Part shown: positions 55,401 to 63,635 of the stretch, one piece after another
Numbering within the stretch: the stretch's first letter is position 1
How the letters are laid out: each line of letters opens with the position of its first letter
DNA from: Macrosoma leucophasiata
Taxonomy: Eukaryota; Arthropoda; Insecta; Lepidoptera; Hedylidae
NCBI GenBank assembly: GCA_036365455.1
Contig: JAWQUS010000007.1
Coordinates: 20,228,001 to 20,292,000 of the forward strand
Direction: 5' to 3'
Length of the DNA: 64,000 bases
The notes under the pieces: model-generated
Database searches by the model: none
Seen by the model: the letters and a program-made list of their open reading frames with translations, nothing else
What the model was told of the DNA's origin: nothing
Translations under genes and position numbers: made by a program

Positions 55401-55537
55401 TCATTCGAGTTATGTCCTTTTGTATTTAGTTTTAGTAATTTGGAATTAATTAGAGATACATTTGAACCTGAATCGTATACTCCATAAATTTCTAATTTAT
55501 TATTTAACAGTAGTTTGATCTTAATTAATGGTGTCAC
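52427..55537 (-). CDS. pol: Gypsy Pol polyprotein (PR-RT-RH-IN)
   Basis: 1036 codons from a GTG at 55537; the true entry is probably by -1 frameshift from gag, so this GTG is not expected to be a start. Protease active site DSG at residues 22-24. Reverse transcriptase about 195-400, with LPFGLKTAPAIFQ and catalytic YIDD at 359-362. RNase H with TDGS at 507-510 and YTDHKPLE near 573-580. Integrase zinc finger H696, H701, C728, C731, then catalytic D764, D822, E858 (D-D-35-E). A GPY/F-type motif (IGPYKI) lies at 984-989 near the C-terminus. No stop or frameshift inside, and all key residues are present. No chromodomain is evident. The products would copy the element RNA into DNA and insert it. 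Confidence 0.95.
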   Translation of the reverse strand: MTPLIKIKLLLNNKLEIYGVYDSGSNVSLINSKLLKLNTKGHNSNEENIVTINGVQKTSGLTNLKIKIFEIEENVDVYIIDEHKFRYDFLIGLDMIKKYKLVQNEELKITQKQYLHEKNSKKMEKKIDEGENEGNKYENENKINFNEHIKEEEFEIKVGHLDDDKREEINKLIQQYQSVFAKNKYDVGKAKGYEARIDLLMDKYCSKRPYRCTIEDKKEIAEQIAELLDNALIEESYSPFAAPVTLTFKKEENKKSRLCIDFRDLNKIVVPQAQPFPLIDDLMTKTRNCKFFTSLDVNSAFWSIPLRVEDRKKTGFVTQEGHFQWTCLPFGLKTAPAIFQRILCNILRKYKLTDFAVNYIDDILIFSNSFDEHISHLKQLLEAIQMEGFRLKFIKCTFASDSVKYLGHIIQYNSIQPLKDNLISIKEFPVPKTQKNIRQFLGKVNFYHKYIPRSAIILDPLHNLLRKNQKFVWSEECQNAFEKIKSLLCSQPILEIYDQNLPINIYTDGSLLGVGAILKQVQLDGKEKLVAYFSKKLNGAQKKKKAIYLECLAIKEALRYWQYWLIGKSFTVYTDHKPLENMNLKARTDEELGDLTYYLSQYDFKIKYSPGKDNLEADCLSRNPVLEPEDNLEEQLKVVNLITLEDIVIDQNQNKEIQRNNNKIIKKHNLYFKRIRNKEKIIITEEFSIKFIKRIHEDLCHIGVGQMLTTISSLYVTKNLTKNIKNVCRNCEICIKNKTRGQHKYGLMSYLGPATRPFEIVSIDTIGGFGGSRSTKKYIHLLVDHFTRYAFIITSKTQGAHDFIKLINKVAEIEEIGMLLTDQYPGINSKEFKKFLTDKQITIVFTAVNAPFSNGLNERLNQTIVNKIRCKINEDGENRAWTTIAHECVEKYNQTNHSVTGYAPCYLLYGTDVKVLPKELQQGGINSDWIGDKKTALNNTLKSHYYNKMRYDRNRKQREFSVGDLVYIENGNKLNRKKLDELRIGPYKIIKKKSNTIYKIDTGHRKTESNLFHITKLIPVQITEDENVQVSNGELE

Positions 55538-55539
55538 TA

Positions 55540-56676
55540 CTAGTTTTTTTGTTCTGTTTCATTTAACTCTGCTTCAATCACTGAATTATTTACATGTTTA
55601 ATGTATCTTTTATTTAATTTATCATCTTCTCTAACTCTAAACCAGCATGCAGCTTCGGAATGATAGCGAACCCCTTTATTTAATTTTACGCATATTTTGC
55701 ATGGATAACGTCCTTCATTTGTAATATTTATCCTTTGATTTTCATACTTTCTGTACGTTCCATTCCTATTTTTATTTACCAAATGTTCATACTTTCTCAC
55801 CTCATTGAATAAACATACTATATCGTTCATTGCTTCTCTATTTATCTTCTCTAATATAAAATCTGGCAAACCTACCGCTATCAGATCCACCAGTGTACCT
55901 GTATCAATTGAATTTCTCATGTCCAATAAAAGTTTTTCCTTTTTAATGGCATAGTCCACTAATGAACCATCCTTATATTTAAATAACAATGCATAGGTCA
56001 CTTGGTTCCAGTTTTGGTTTGCAAATGACTCGCACAACTTTTCTTTCCAAACTATCCACTCTGAGTTGAGTGTTAATTTTATAATCATTGAGCTGTACCA
56101 ATCAACACAACTTTTATCCATAAATAGTCGGAGAATCTCAATTTTTTGTTCATCTTTCATAATACCGAAGCGAGAACATTCTCTCTCAAAAATGTCAATC
56201 CATTGCCTTGCATTCGAGTTTTTGCTCGTAAATTTCTCAATCACAAACTTCTCTGCGACATATTTCAGATTCTGTTTTTTTAAATCATGTGTATTTTCTA
56301 TTAACTTTGTAAACATTTCTTCCAATAAATTCGAATCTCTAATTTGTTCTTCAGATGCTCGGTTATGTTCAATTTCCTCCAGATATTGTTCTCCAAATTG
56401 TAAGTTACCATCAGCATCTATGTAAATTTCTCGTAATTTATCTGTCATAGTTATCCAAACTCTTCGTGTCTGATGTCTTTTCTTTAAACTATTTTTTACT
56501 TTGTTGTACACAGCTGTCTCAATTAATTCTTCGTGAAATCTAACAGACTGTAATTCCTCTGGTATAGCAAATTTTTTTTCATCTTTAGTTGTGATTGAGG
56601 TTACACAACAAATATTAGATTTTCCATCATTCGCCGGTAAAATCGTGAATTCAAAACGTAACTGCTCCATTTGCAT
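55540..56676 (-). CDS. gag: Gypsy Gag structural protein
   Basis: 378 codons from ATG 56676 to TAG 55540. It is the capsid-type protein that packages the element RNA into cytoplasmic particles. A central helical segment (RQWIDIFERECSRFGI, VDWYSSM) resembles retrotransposon capsid. Near the C-terminus, C326, C329, H339 and C344 form a C-x2-C-x9-H-x4-C zinc-knuckle-like motif, longer than the standard CCHC spacing. The ATG lies only 25 nt after the 5' LTR, the first ATG available. The frame is open throughout and ends in the frameshift heptamer that leads into pol. Confidence 0.9.
   Translation of the reverse strand: MQMEQLRFEFTILPANDGKSNICCVTSITTKDEKKFAIPEELQSVRFHEELIETAVYNKVKNSLKKRHQTRRVWITMTDKLREIYIDADGNLQFGEQYLEEIEHNRASEEQIRDSNLLEEMFTKLIENTHDLKKQNLKYVAEKFVIEKFTSKNSNARQWIDIFERECSRFGIMKDEQKIEILRLFMDKSCVDWYSSMIIKLTLNSEWIVWKEKLCESFANQNWNQVTYALLFKYKDGSLVDYAIKKEKLLLDMRNSIDTGTLVDLIAVGLPDFILEKINREAMNDIVCLFNEVRKYEHLVNKNRNGTYRKYENQRINITNEGRYPCKICVKLNKGVRYHSEAACWFRVREDDKLNKRYIKHVNNSVIEAELNETEQKN
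55543..55549 (-). promoter_or_regulatory. -1 ribosomal frameshift heptamer
   Basis: Minus strand A AAA AAC, in the correct gag phase, lies immediately before the gag TAG stop (55540-55542). Slipping back one base continues as K-L-V-V-T-P-L into pol. X-XXY-YYZ with AAAAAAC is a classic slippery site. A downstream stimulatory structure was not checked. Confidence 0.8.
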
Positions 56677-56701
56677 CTTTTTATAAACAAAATTGTCGTT
56701 T

Positions 56702-57330
56702 TATAAGTCTGTTTTACTACATGAAAGAAATAAACCTTGTGTTGCTGTAAAGAAGATTTATTGTTAGTTTTTTTTATACAGAGACTATTTTATTTAGGTA
56801 ATATAAAACAATATGAACTCAAACCTGTAAAGAAGAAACGACAATGAAAGTTTATTCTTTCACTTTTAAAACATAAAATAATATAATATTAAAATTTTCG
56901 ATGACTAAACAGATATACAATGCGAATGTGGATGGTTGCAGAGGCCCAGGAAGACCAAGGCTGACCTACCATGACCAAATAGGTCGAATTCTGTCTGATG
57001 GTGGGGTCAAAAGTCTTAGGAATCGGCGTGCATGTATGAAGAGAATGATGAAGGTAGACGAGGCACGAGAGGTTTGTCTGAACCGGGATATCTGGCGCTC
57101 TACACTCTCTGCCTACCCCGTTAGGGACCTGGCGTGAAGATACATACATACATACATTAAAATTTTCATTGATTATCCAATTGTCAATCAACTCGTATTT
57201 AAATCTGTCATCTGACATTCTGAATTCGTTTCTTCTTTAAAATCAGACAATTAAAAAGTTAAAAACTATAACCAAACTTCATGGTAAGTAAACACACAGA
57301 GTGCGAAGAAAGAAATAGTATTTCTTTACA
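56702..57330 (-). repeat. 5' LTR of the Gypsy element, with insertion
   Basis: Same 361-bp LTR as 52029-52389, enlarged to 629 bp by an RTE-like fragment. I see one base difference from the other LTR (ACAATATG versus ACAATACG). The promoter and RNA start are expected here, but I could not place a TATA box reliably. Confidence 0.9.
56900..57155 (+). mobile_element. RTE-like fragment nested in the 5' LTR
   Basis: 256 bp ending in ACATACATACATAC, between direct repeats ATTAAAATTTTC (56888-56899 and 57156-57167). LTR lengths confirm it: 629 minus 361 is 268, exactly 256 plus one 12-bp repeat. It is therefore younger than the LTR element and probably recently active. Confidence 0.95.
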
Positions 57331-57596
57331 TGTATTAGTATAGATTAGGTACGTAGCTTTCGTCCATGACTTCAATTCATGATTTTCGATTTCACAGTGC
57401 ATACTTACTGAATTCAGTGATGATAGTCAATGGTTTTAAGAATCTGGAACGTTTTCCAAAATAAATTTTAAACAATAAAAAGATTTTGTACCTGATTACG
57501 TAACAAACATCCAAACACACATTTATAATAATATAGTTATGATCAAATTCATCTCACATCCATTATAAAGGGTTATTTAAGATCATTATTATTTAA

Positions 57597-57683
57597 GTTT
57601 GTCAGAACCGGGATGTCTGGCGCTCTACACTCTCTGCCTACCCCGTTAGGGACCTGGCGTGAAGATACATACATACATACATT
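57597..57683 (+). mobile_element. RTE-like 3' tail fragment
   Basis: TTTGTCAGAACCGGGATGTC to the ATACATACATAC tail. CATTATTAT occurs near both borders, so an imperfect target duplication is likely. Little else is seen from 57335 to 57997. Confidence 0.7.
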
Positions 57684-57997
57684 ATTATAAAATTGAATAA
57701 TATCGACTCGTTTTCTTTTAGCTAAACAAAAACACAGACTAGACTGCGGTGTATGTTTCGCGGGATAAAAAGGCAATTTATAAGCAAAACCAGCCAAGGG
57801 CGAGTCGGACTCGTGTCCAGAGGTTTCCCTACAGTTGAAAGATTAAATAGGTAAAGAGAGATATAAATACGACGTTATTGGGGTAGTTGAAGATTGCTCT
57901 TGTTGATCTCGACAGGGTGCGATCGAAAGCCGTCGCAGTACGGCACTACCTCCGCCGCAATACAAACCTTCGCAGTGTCACTGTCATGGCGGCTCCA

Positions 57998-58274
57998 CAT
58001 AGAGCAACATGGGCCACCGGCCGCGGCGGACTGGAGGGGAGTAGCCATAGTGTTTATTACCGATGCAAAACAGTCTGTCACTTTTTGCGGAACACACACG
58101 TACACTACAAAAATCGTCTATTACTAAGAAACTCACACCTTGACTTTAACAAAATACAGAAACAATTTCACGCATACATTTTAACACCTAGGCGACAGGT
58201 ATAGTCTCATTTGGGCTTGTACTTTGATAGAGGGGAAAGCCTGGATATGGCTACTCCCCTCCGGTGTTGCTATG
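57998..58274. mobile_element. TIR MITE (CATAGAGCAAC family)
   Basis: Inverted relative to 20378-20662: CATAGAGCAACATGGGCCAC at left; CATAGCAACACCGGAGGGG at right, reverse complemented. The internal AAAATCGTCTATTACT and AACTCACACCTTGACTTTAA blocks are shared. Confidence 0.7.
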
Positions 58275-58295
58275 CGGTTCGCATTACATTGTCGC

Positions 58296-58783
58296 CAGAG
58301 AATATGTAATATTACTACGTATTGAATGGAAACTCCGACGCCCGATTTCCCTGCCTCACCCAACCTCCGCCCTTCTTATGGGCGACGTTTGGTATTTTCT
58401 ACGTGCTACGCACACAGGTGCACGTGTAAATACGCGTCACTAATTGATGTCTGTGTAATAGAGACCAAATTAAGCGTTTGTTTGGAATTTAGGCAGAGTG
58501 TCCGCGGTGGGTTGTCGCTTCGCCGTAATCGACGACGCGCTTCTCACCTCCGCCACACCGCGGACACTAGGCTTAAATCCATACAAACACATACTGGTTA
58601 CGTTGGTATTACACAGACATCAATCAGGATGTTTTTACACGCACAGACATAGTTGCCCGCTCGCAACCTCAGTGCACGAGGCTGCCGGCATGGTACTCAA
58701 GGGGAGGGGCGGGCTGCAAGAGGGGAAATCAGGCGGGACGTCGAAGTGTCCATTCTATACGTAGAATTATTACATATTCTCTG
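58296..58783. mobile_element. Foldback element with long inverted ends
   Basis: Left arm CAGAGAATATGTAATATTAC, ACTCCGACGCCCGATTTCCC; right arm, reverse complemented, CAGAGAATATGTAATAATTC, ACACTTCGACGTCCCGCCTG. The interior has GTCCGCGGTG answered by CCGCGGACAC. Half copies are at 26955 and 30145, and an interior piece at 21868. No transposase; superfamily unknown. Confidence 0.75.
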
Positions 58784-59067
58784 CCTCTGCGCCATCCAGT
58801 CAAGACGGCGCTCTTCTTTTAATGGGAGCAGAAGATACCGAGTCATAGTAGCAGGTACTCCGAAGCATCAGAAAAAAAAAGAAGAATGAAGATTTTGCTT
58901 CAAGCAGAATCTGATTTCTTTTCATGAAAGTGGCAATCAGACATCAAAATCAGGTGTTAAAATGCAAATGAGAATTTGTTACGTCTCTGTAAAGAAATAC
59001 CATACGAGGTGGCCTTAATAGCTATGAAAAAAACTAGGCTAAACATTGAAGCTTGGTAATTTTATAC

Positions 59068-59293
59068 GTTTAAGAAAAATGGAAAGAAAAATTTGACTAC
59101 AGACGAGACTTGAATTCGCGACCACTAGGAATCTGCCAATTGTTGGCAATAAATGTCGCTACTGCTGCCATAAGGCAATGCAATAAAATGTGAGACTTCG
59201 GTAGCTCCGTTGGAAGAGCGGCTGGACAAGATTCCCAGTGGCCGCGAGTTCGAGTCTCGCCTGAAGTCAAATTTTTCTTTCCATTTTTATTTA
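59068..59293 (+). mobile_element. tRNA-bearing retroposon, 5'-short copy
   Basis: Left arm AAGAAAAATGGAAAGAAAAA, then the antisense tRNA 3' half (AGACGAGACTTGAATTCGCG), the family middle (GTTGGCAATAAATGTCGCT, GGCAATGCAATAAAATGTG), a full sense tRNA-like unit, and the CAAATTTTTCTTTCCATTTT end. The usual TAATTGTTTT start is missing and I see no target duplication, so it is older or truncated. Confidence 0.65.
59195..59267 (+). tRNA. tRNA-like unit inside a retroposon copy
   Basis: 73 nt with the same cloverleaf as 4710-4782: acceptor ACTTCGG/CTGAAGT, D stem GCTC/GAGC, anticodon stem GCTGG/CCAGT with a 9-nt loop ACAAGATTC, and an intact T arm. The fold is kept although the loop changed by one base. 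Confidence 0.55.
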
Positions 59294-59419
59294 ACAAATA
59301 TTTTTCACTAAAATGTGTTGTTGCAAAAAATAATATGTCGGGAATAGAGAACACAAACGTACTGAGCTGACTAAACTAACGATTATAGAAAGTCCTAATC
59401 AAAGTACTAAACATACCTA

Positions 59420-59780
59420 GTAGCTTGATTGACAAGTGTCATCAATGACACTTGACAGTTGAATTTGAAGAAGGCGACGTCGGCGCCGGTTCCTTGATAT
59501 AATTCTGTAACTCGATATAATAATCTAGATTCAAGTTGTACAGTTTGTAATAATTGTACACGAGATATAGTAACGATTCGCGTAGTACTGAATTGATTGG
59601 CAGAAGAGATTTACATTGTGCAATGAACATTTGTATCCCGGTAACTGTGTCCCCGGTCGTAAGAGTTTCTTGCCCGTTCTTCTCTCCGGTGTAATCGAAT
59701 GGGCGGATCTTTGGCAATAAACGACTATTGCCTTATCTTCTGCCAAACCATGTGCTTTATTTCATCACCCGCTCGAGTTC
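59420..59780. repeat. Unclassified repeat-like segment
   Basis: A short palindrome AAGTGTCATCAATGACACTT, then GGCGACGTCGGCGCCGG, GTAAGAGTTTCTTGCCCG, TTCTTCTCTCCGGTGTAATC. The TTGCCCGTTCTTCTC phrase is familiar from lepidopteran repeats. No frame of note. Confidence 0.3.
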
Positions 59781-60103
59781 CCACCTACAGACGCCCACAA
59801 ACTCGAATAACATATCGGTTTATGGAAAGACACGCAGACAATACTACCTAGATGTCCTAGATGTCCTGACTGGAGCCTCCTGCCGGTGAATACAAAATTT
59901 GGTAAATTTGTATACAAAATTTAATATTACTATGTAGGTCTACAGTTACTGGTTCGCAATGCAGCTCAGAACTGTTGCCAGACCACGTAGTTAAGGTCAT
60001 AAATCGTCGCTAATATGGCAATATCACGTAAATGTACTAATATCACCAAGTATTTTTATTTTAATGGCTTACTGTTAGTTATCTATTCTGTGAGTAGGAC
60101 TAC

Positions 60104-60180
60104 GTGTTGATGGCGTTGGTGGTGGTGGCGATTGTGGAGGTGGTAGTGGTGATAGTGGTGATCGTGATGGTGGTGGTGCA
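60104..60180. repeat. GGT-rich simple repeat
   Basis: Imperfect GTGGTG/GTGATG microsatellite; its open frame (valine runs) is an artefact. Confidence 0.7.
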
Positions 60181-60934
60181 CAACGTTAATATTCAATTTT
60201 ACACAACCGCCATTATGAACCTAAGCACAGACAATACATGTCATATTTTCAGCCACAGATTTACGATAGACTCGATCGAAACCTATTTAAAATTAAAGAT
60301 CGTAAAAAAATAATTGTTCTGAGTCGAGAACATGTATCCGCAAAATTCGTATTTTTTGATAATTCGTGAAATAAAATCAATAATTTCATAAATTCAAATG
60401 TCAAAGCCCGCCATTATGACGTATACATTTCATTTTTAATAAATGTCATTGAATTATTACCGAAACTGGACAGTATAGGCAATTTTCAAAAATCAATTGC
60501 TGTTTGTTAGTTTCGCTAAAAATGTAGTGTATTTTTTTATCTTTATTCTTATTATTTTGTAAGCGATACAAAGTTTGCCGGGCCAGCTAGTTATAAATAA
60601 TTTTATCTTTTTGGAATGCACTTGATAAAATGTATAAACACCTACATAAAAACCAGAGATCAAAATGCAGATGCGTTGCCACCCCTGAGCCCTAAGTGGA
60701 TTACCACTAGACATTAGTCTCTGTGATAGTTATGAATGGGCTATACGTTATTCAATAATTATTTTTTCGAGTAAATTTTAATCTCGATAGTACTTTTTCC
60801 AGGTCACTGACTTAAGCTCGTTATAATTAAAAATCAACTGCAAAGCGAACCGAAAAAATTTACACTGTTAAACTGATTGCGTTTGATTCAAGTGGAAATG
60901 GTTTCCCGTGCAGGTTCCAGGTTTCAACTGCTTA

Positions 60935-61190
60935 TAAGAGCAAGGGAATGTCAGCTCTATACTTAAAATTTAGATTCCAAATTACGTTAGCCTCTTCCGG
61001 CATCCACGATATTTTCATGTACAGCACAATGTTGCAGCGTGTCGATTCACGAAGATTTAAACGAGCAAGGGAATGTCAGCTCTATGTAAAAAAAAAATAT
61101 GATCCAATTTACCCTATCCTCTTACAGCATCCACGATACTTTCATGCACAGCACAGTGTTGCAACGTGTCAATTCACGGGGATTTAGATG
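60935..61190. repeat. Diverged tandem dimer (~120-bp units)
   Basis: Units near 60940-61058 and 61064-61185 share GAGCAAGGGAATGTCAGCTC, GCATCCACGATA, TTTTCATG/TTTCATG, CAGCACA, GTTGCAGCGTGTC and GATTTA. About a fifth of positions differ. No known family. Confidence 0.6.
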
Positions 61191-62100
61191 GGGATTTGGT
61201 TCTACCAGTGTCATTTCGTCGTCTAGGTGGAAAACCAGTTGATCTTACAACGCATGCGCCAAAAAACAAACAACCACCCTTAGTTAGATGGCCATCGTCG
61301 CTCCGAAGCGGCCGAGCGTCTACAATACTCGGATTCACAACAAAATAAAATATTTCAAAATATTTGATAAATGAAACATAGTGTTCTTTGTGTATGTATA
61401 TTGTCCTTATATGCTAATCTGGCTTATGCAGTTGATATACTGAGTGTTAGTTGGACATTTTTGTACGTTTTTGTGTAATGAATAAATGATAAAGTTTCGG
61501 CGTTTTCGTCTCATGTGGGGGTGATCAATTGGCTTGGTAAGTAGTTCAAATTTAAATTTGTGTAGTTTTGCATCTCGATTTTTTTATTTTTTATTATTAG
61601 ATACTAATAATAAAGAATAAAATTTATGAATCAAGTTAATCTGTTTGTAGATATAACGTTTATGCAGGTTTATCCGCGAACTACATTGTACATATATTAA
61701 TCCACACAGTATTTTAAGTGTAACAAATAAGATGTTACCTACTTGTTATTAGAAACAAATAAGAGATAACCTGCTACAGGAAATCAGTTGAATAAGCTGT
61801 ACGTATTTTCTAGGACCTCGTTGAATTTTATATTTGTATTTATTTTTAATATTTGTAGTGACATCGGCTACATTTCAGACGATAGAAGTTTACGGCTGGA
61901 CATAAACCTTGCCAATATGTCCACAACAGTATTGTGCATCATTAGCTTACTGCTATTTTTTTTTTATTTATCTATTTGTTTCAGGCAACAAAATTGATTA
62001 TAATTAAACAGTAGGCCCATGTAAATATATACCTTATAAACTAACATACATATTAATATATATTATGTTGTGTTAGTACATACAACTTATAGCTATATTA
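61191..62100. other. No recognisable feature
   Basis: AT-rich. No gene or repeat recognised. Confidence 0.4.
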
Positions 62101-62107
62101 GTACACT

Positions 62108-63058
62108 TCATTTGCACTGTGTCATTGTGCGTTCGAGTGGCACTTGTCCCCGGAAGCGACGGAACACCACATCTTGCGGCCAAAAGCTTTCCTCCATGAC
62201 GAGGTGCAGCAGGAATGTTGGCACACGCACCACGAACGACTTGAAGTTGACGTTGCGGCGCGACTCCAGCAGCTGCACTCTCAGCGTGTATTTCAGCTTT
62301 CGACGTAAGAAGTCTACGACGTCTTCCGCCTCGGTCGTGTAGTGGAGGCGGGAGATGTACACCGGCGTGTTCGGTTTCGCTGCGTGCAGACCTATATTGG
62401 GGTCTACCGGAGCCTTACCGCAGCTGTTCTTGTTGGTTCGCTGACGGCGCTTCCTTCCTTGTACCGTCTCGAAACCATCGTTATCATCAGCCCCGTTCGT
62501 GGCCTTTTCAGGCCTGGGAATCATCGCAGAAACGTTGTCATTGACCATTCGGACCGGTCGTGGTGGCGGTCGTGCAGCGCGGGGAGGGGCTGCGGGGACG
62601 GGGGCCGGGCTGCGGGGCGCGCGGGTAGCGCATACCGCAGGCACAGCACTCTGGGCCGGCGACAATACCGCTGACGCGAAGCTTGCAGGCGATGCATCGA
62701 GGGGGCAAGCACGATGTTGATGTTATTAGACACCGTCAGTGACCTCGATACCGTCACAGTATTACGCAACTCATTTATTTGATTGCGCAAATCAGCGACG
62801 GTAACTTGGGAGGCGTCTAATTTATTTTGCACCTCTGCTAGGCTCGCCTTCAAAGAAACTATGTCTCTCAAAAGGCAAGTCACATCCACATGGTCGAAGG
62901 TTACCGGAGGCAATTTATTCAGGTCCTTCGCCACAAATGTCGGAACTTTATCTGGATCCACCTCCTTCAGCAGGGTAATTATGTCCTGCAGACTCTTCAT
63001 AGTCCCGTCACGTCTACAAGAACGCCAGCAGCTCGTTTGCCATCTGTGTGTCACTCAT
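62108..63058 (-). pseudogene. Retrotransposon ORF1-like protein, frameshifted
   Basis: An ATG at 63058 opens MSDTQMANELLAFL and then hits a stop. Shifting frame gives DIITLLKEVDPDKVPTFVA, DLNKLPPVTFDHVDVT and a coiled-coil-like LKASLAEVQNKLDASQ. A second shift in the 62521-62665 overlap gives FETVQGRKRRQRTN, then YISRLHYTTEAEDVVDF and a VRVPTFLLHLVMEESFWP-type region, the C-terminal RNA-binding-like part. DPDKVP...DLNKLPP and FETVQ..K+R are marks of insect non-LTR ORF1/gag-like proteins, as I remember them. At least two frameshifts make it a dead copy. A host-gene origin is possible but less likely. No adjacent ORF2 was found. Confidence 0.55.
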
Positions 63059-63149
63059 GGCCACCAAAGTTTCGAGCGACGGCTAATGCCGCGCTAAACG
63101 GTAATAATTGAGTAGGTATAACACGTCCGATCCGGAACGCGGCACACGC

Positions 63150-63303
63150 ACGATTCGCCATACCATGCCAATTATGGCATGCAAGCGTGGCGATTATGGC
63201 ATATTCTCCGCTAATGATGCACAACACTTTGGTGGGCGTCTTTGGGGAAGGATTTGTCCAGCAGTAGACGTTTTTTTCGGCTCAAGTCATGATGATGATG
63301 ATA
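63150..63303 (+). repeat. Non-LTR 3'-end repeat (family C) with ATG tail
   Basis: TATGGCATGCAAGCGTGGCG, GCATATTCTCCGCTAATGATG, TTTGTCCAGCAGTAGACG and then ATGATGATGATG. It shows best that family C ends in a short microsatellite, as LINE 3' ends do. Confidence 0.6.
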
Positions 63304-63435
63304 TTTTAGAAAGAAAACGCGCAATGCACTTTCATTCACACTTTAAAAGAACGAAATATAAGATCACAATTATATTTGAATGAATAGATCTATTAGTTTG
63401 ATAACAAGTGCTTGATACAGATGCGGTTTCAATTT

Positions 63436-63635
63436 ATGTGTGTATCTTCACGCTAAGTCCCTTACAGGGTAAGCAAATAGCATGAAGCGCCAAATTTTTC
63501 AAACTTTACACAGCTTAAATGCTTCTTCTATATTCATTACTCTCTTCGTATAGGCAGGTCGATTCCAAAGACTCTTGACCCCGACTTCGGACAAAACTCG
63601 ACCTATTTAGTCAAGGTAGGTCAGTCTTAGTCTAC
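63436..63635 (-). mobile_element. RTE-like 3' fragment, decayed
   Basis: TGTGTATCTTCACGCTAAGTCC, GGTAAGCAAATAGCATGAAG, TTGACCCCGACTTCGGAC and AAGGTAGGTCAGTCTTAGTC follow the reversed family order with many changes. From 63640 to the window end nothing is recognised; the last 250 bp are GC-richer. Confidence 0.6.

Larger units (their letters stand above)
52029..57330 (-). mobile_element. Ty3/Gypsy LTR retrotransposon, nearly intact
   Basis: Complete element with LTRs at 52029-52389 and 56702-57330, gag at 55540-56676 and pol at 52427-55537, flanked by TGTA at 52025-52028 and 57331-57334. The LTRs differ by about one base outside a nested insertion, so the integration is recent. No env frame exists between pol and the 3' LTR (about 37 bp), so it is a plain retrotransposon rather than an infectious type. 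Pol order PR-RT-RNase H-IN places it in Ty3/Gypsy. Gag and pol are uninterrupted, so the copy may still be competent apart from the insertion in its 5' LTR. Confidence 0.93.

Noticed and set aside
55537..55537. GTG at 55537 as an independent pol start
   Set aside because: The pol frame is open upstream into the slippery heptamer, so frameshift entry is more likely.
60104..60313. Possible membrane peptide rich in valine
   Set aside because: It is the translation of a GGT/GTG simple repeat.
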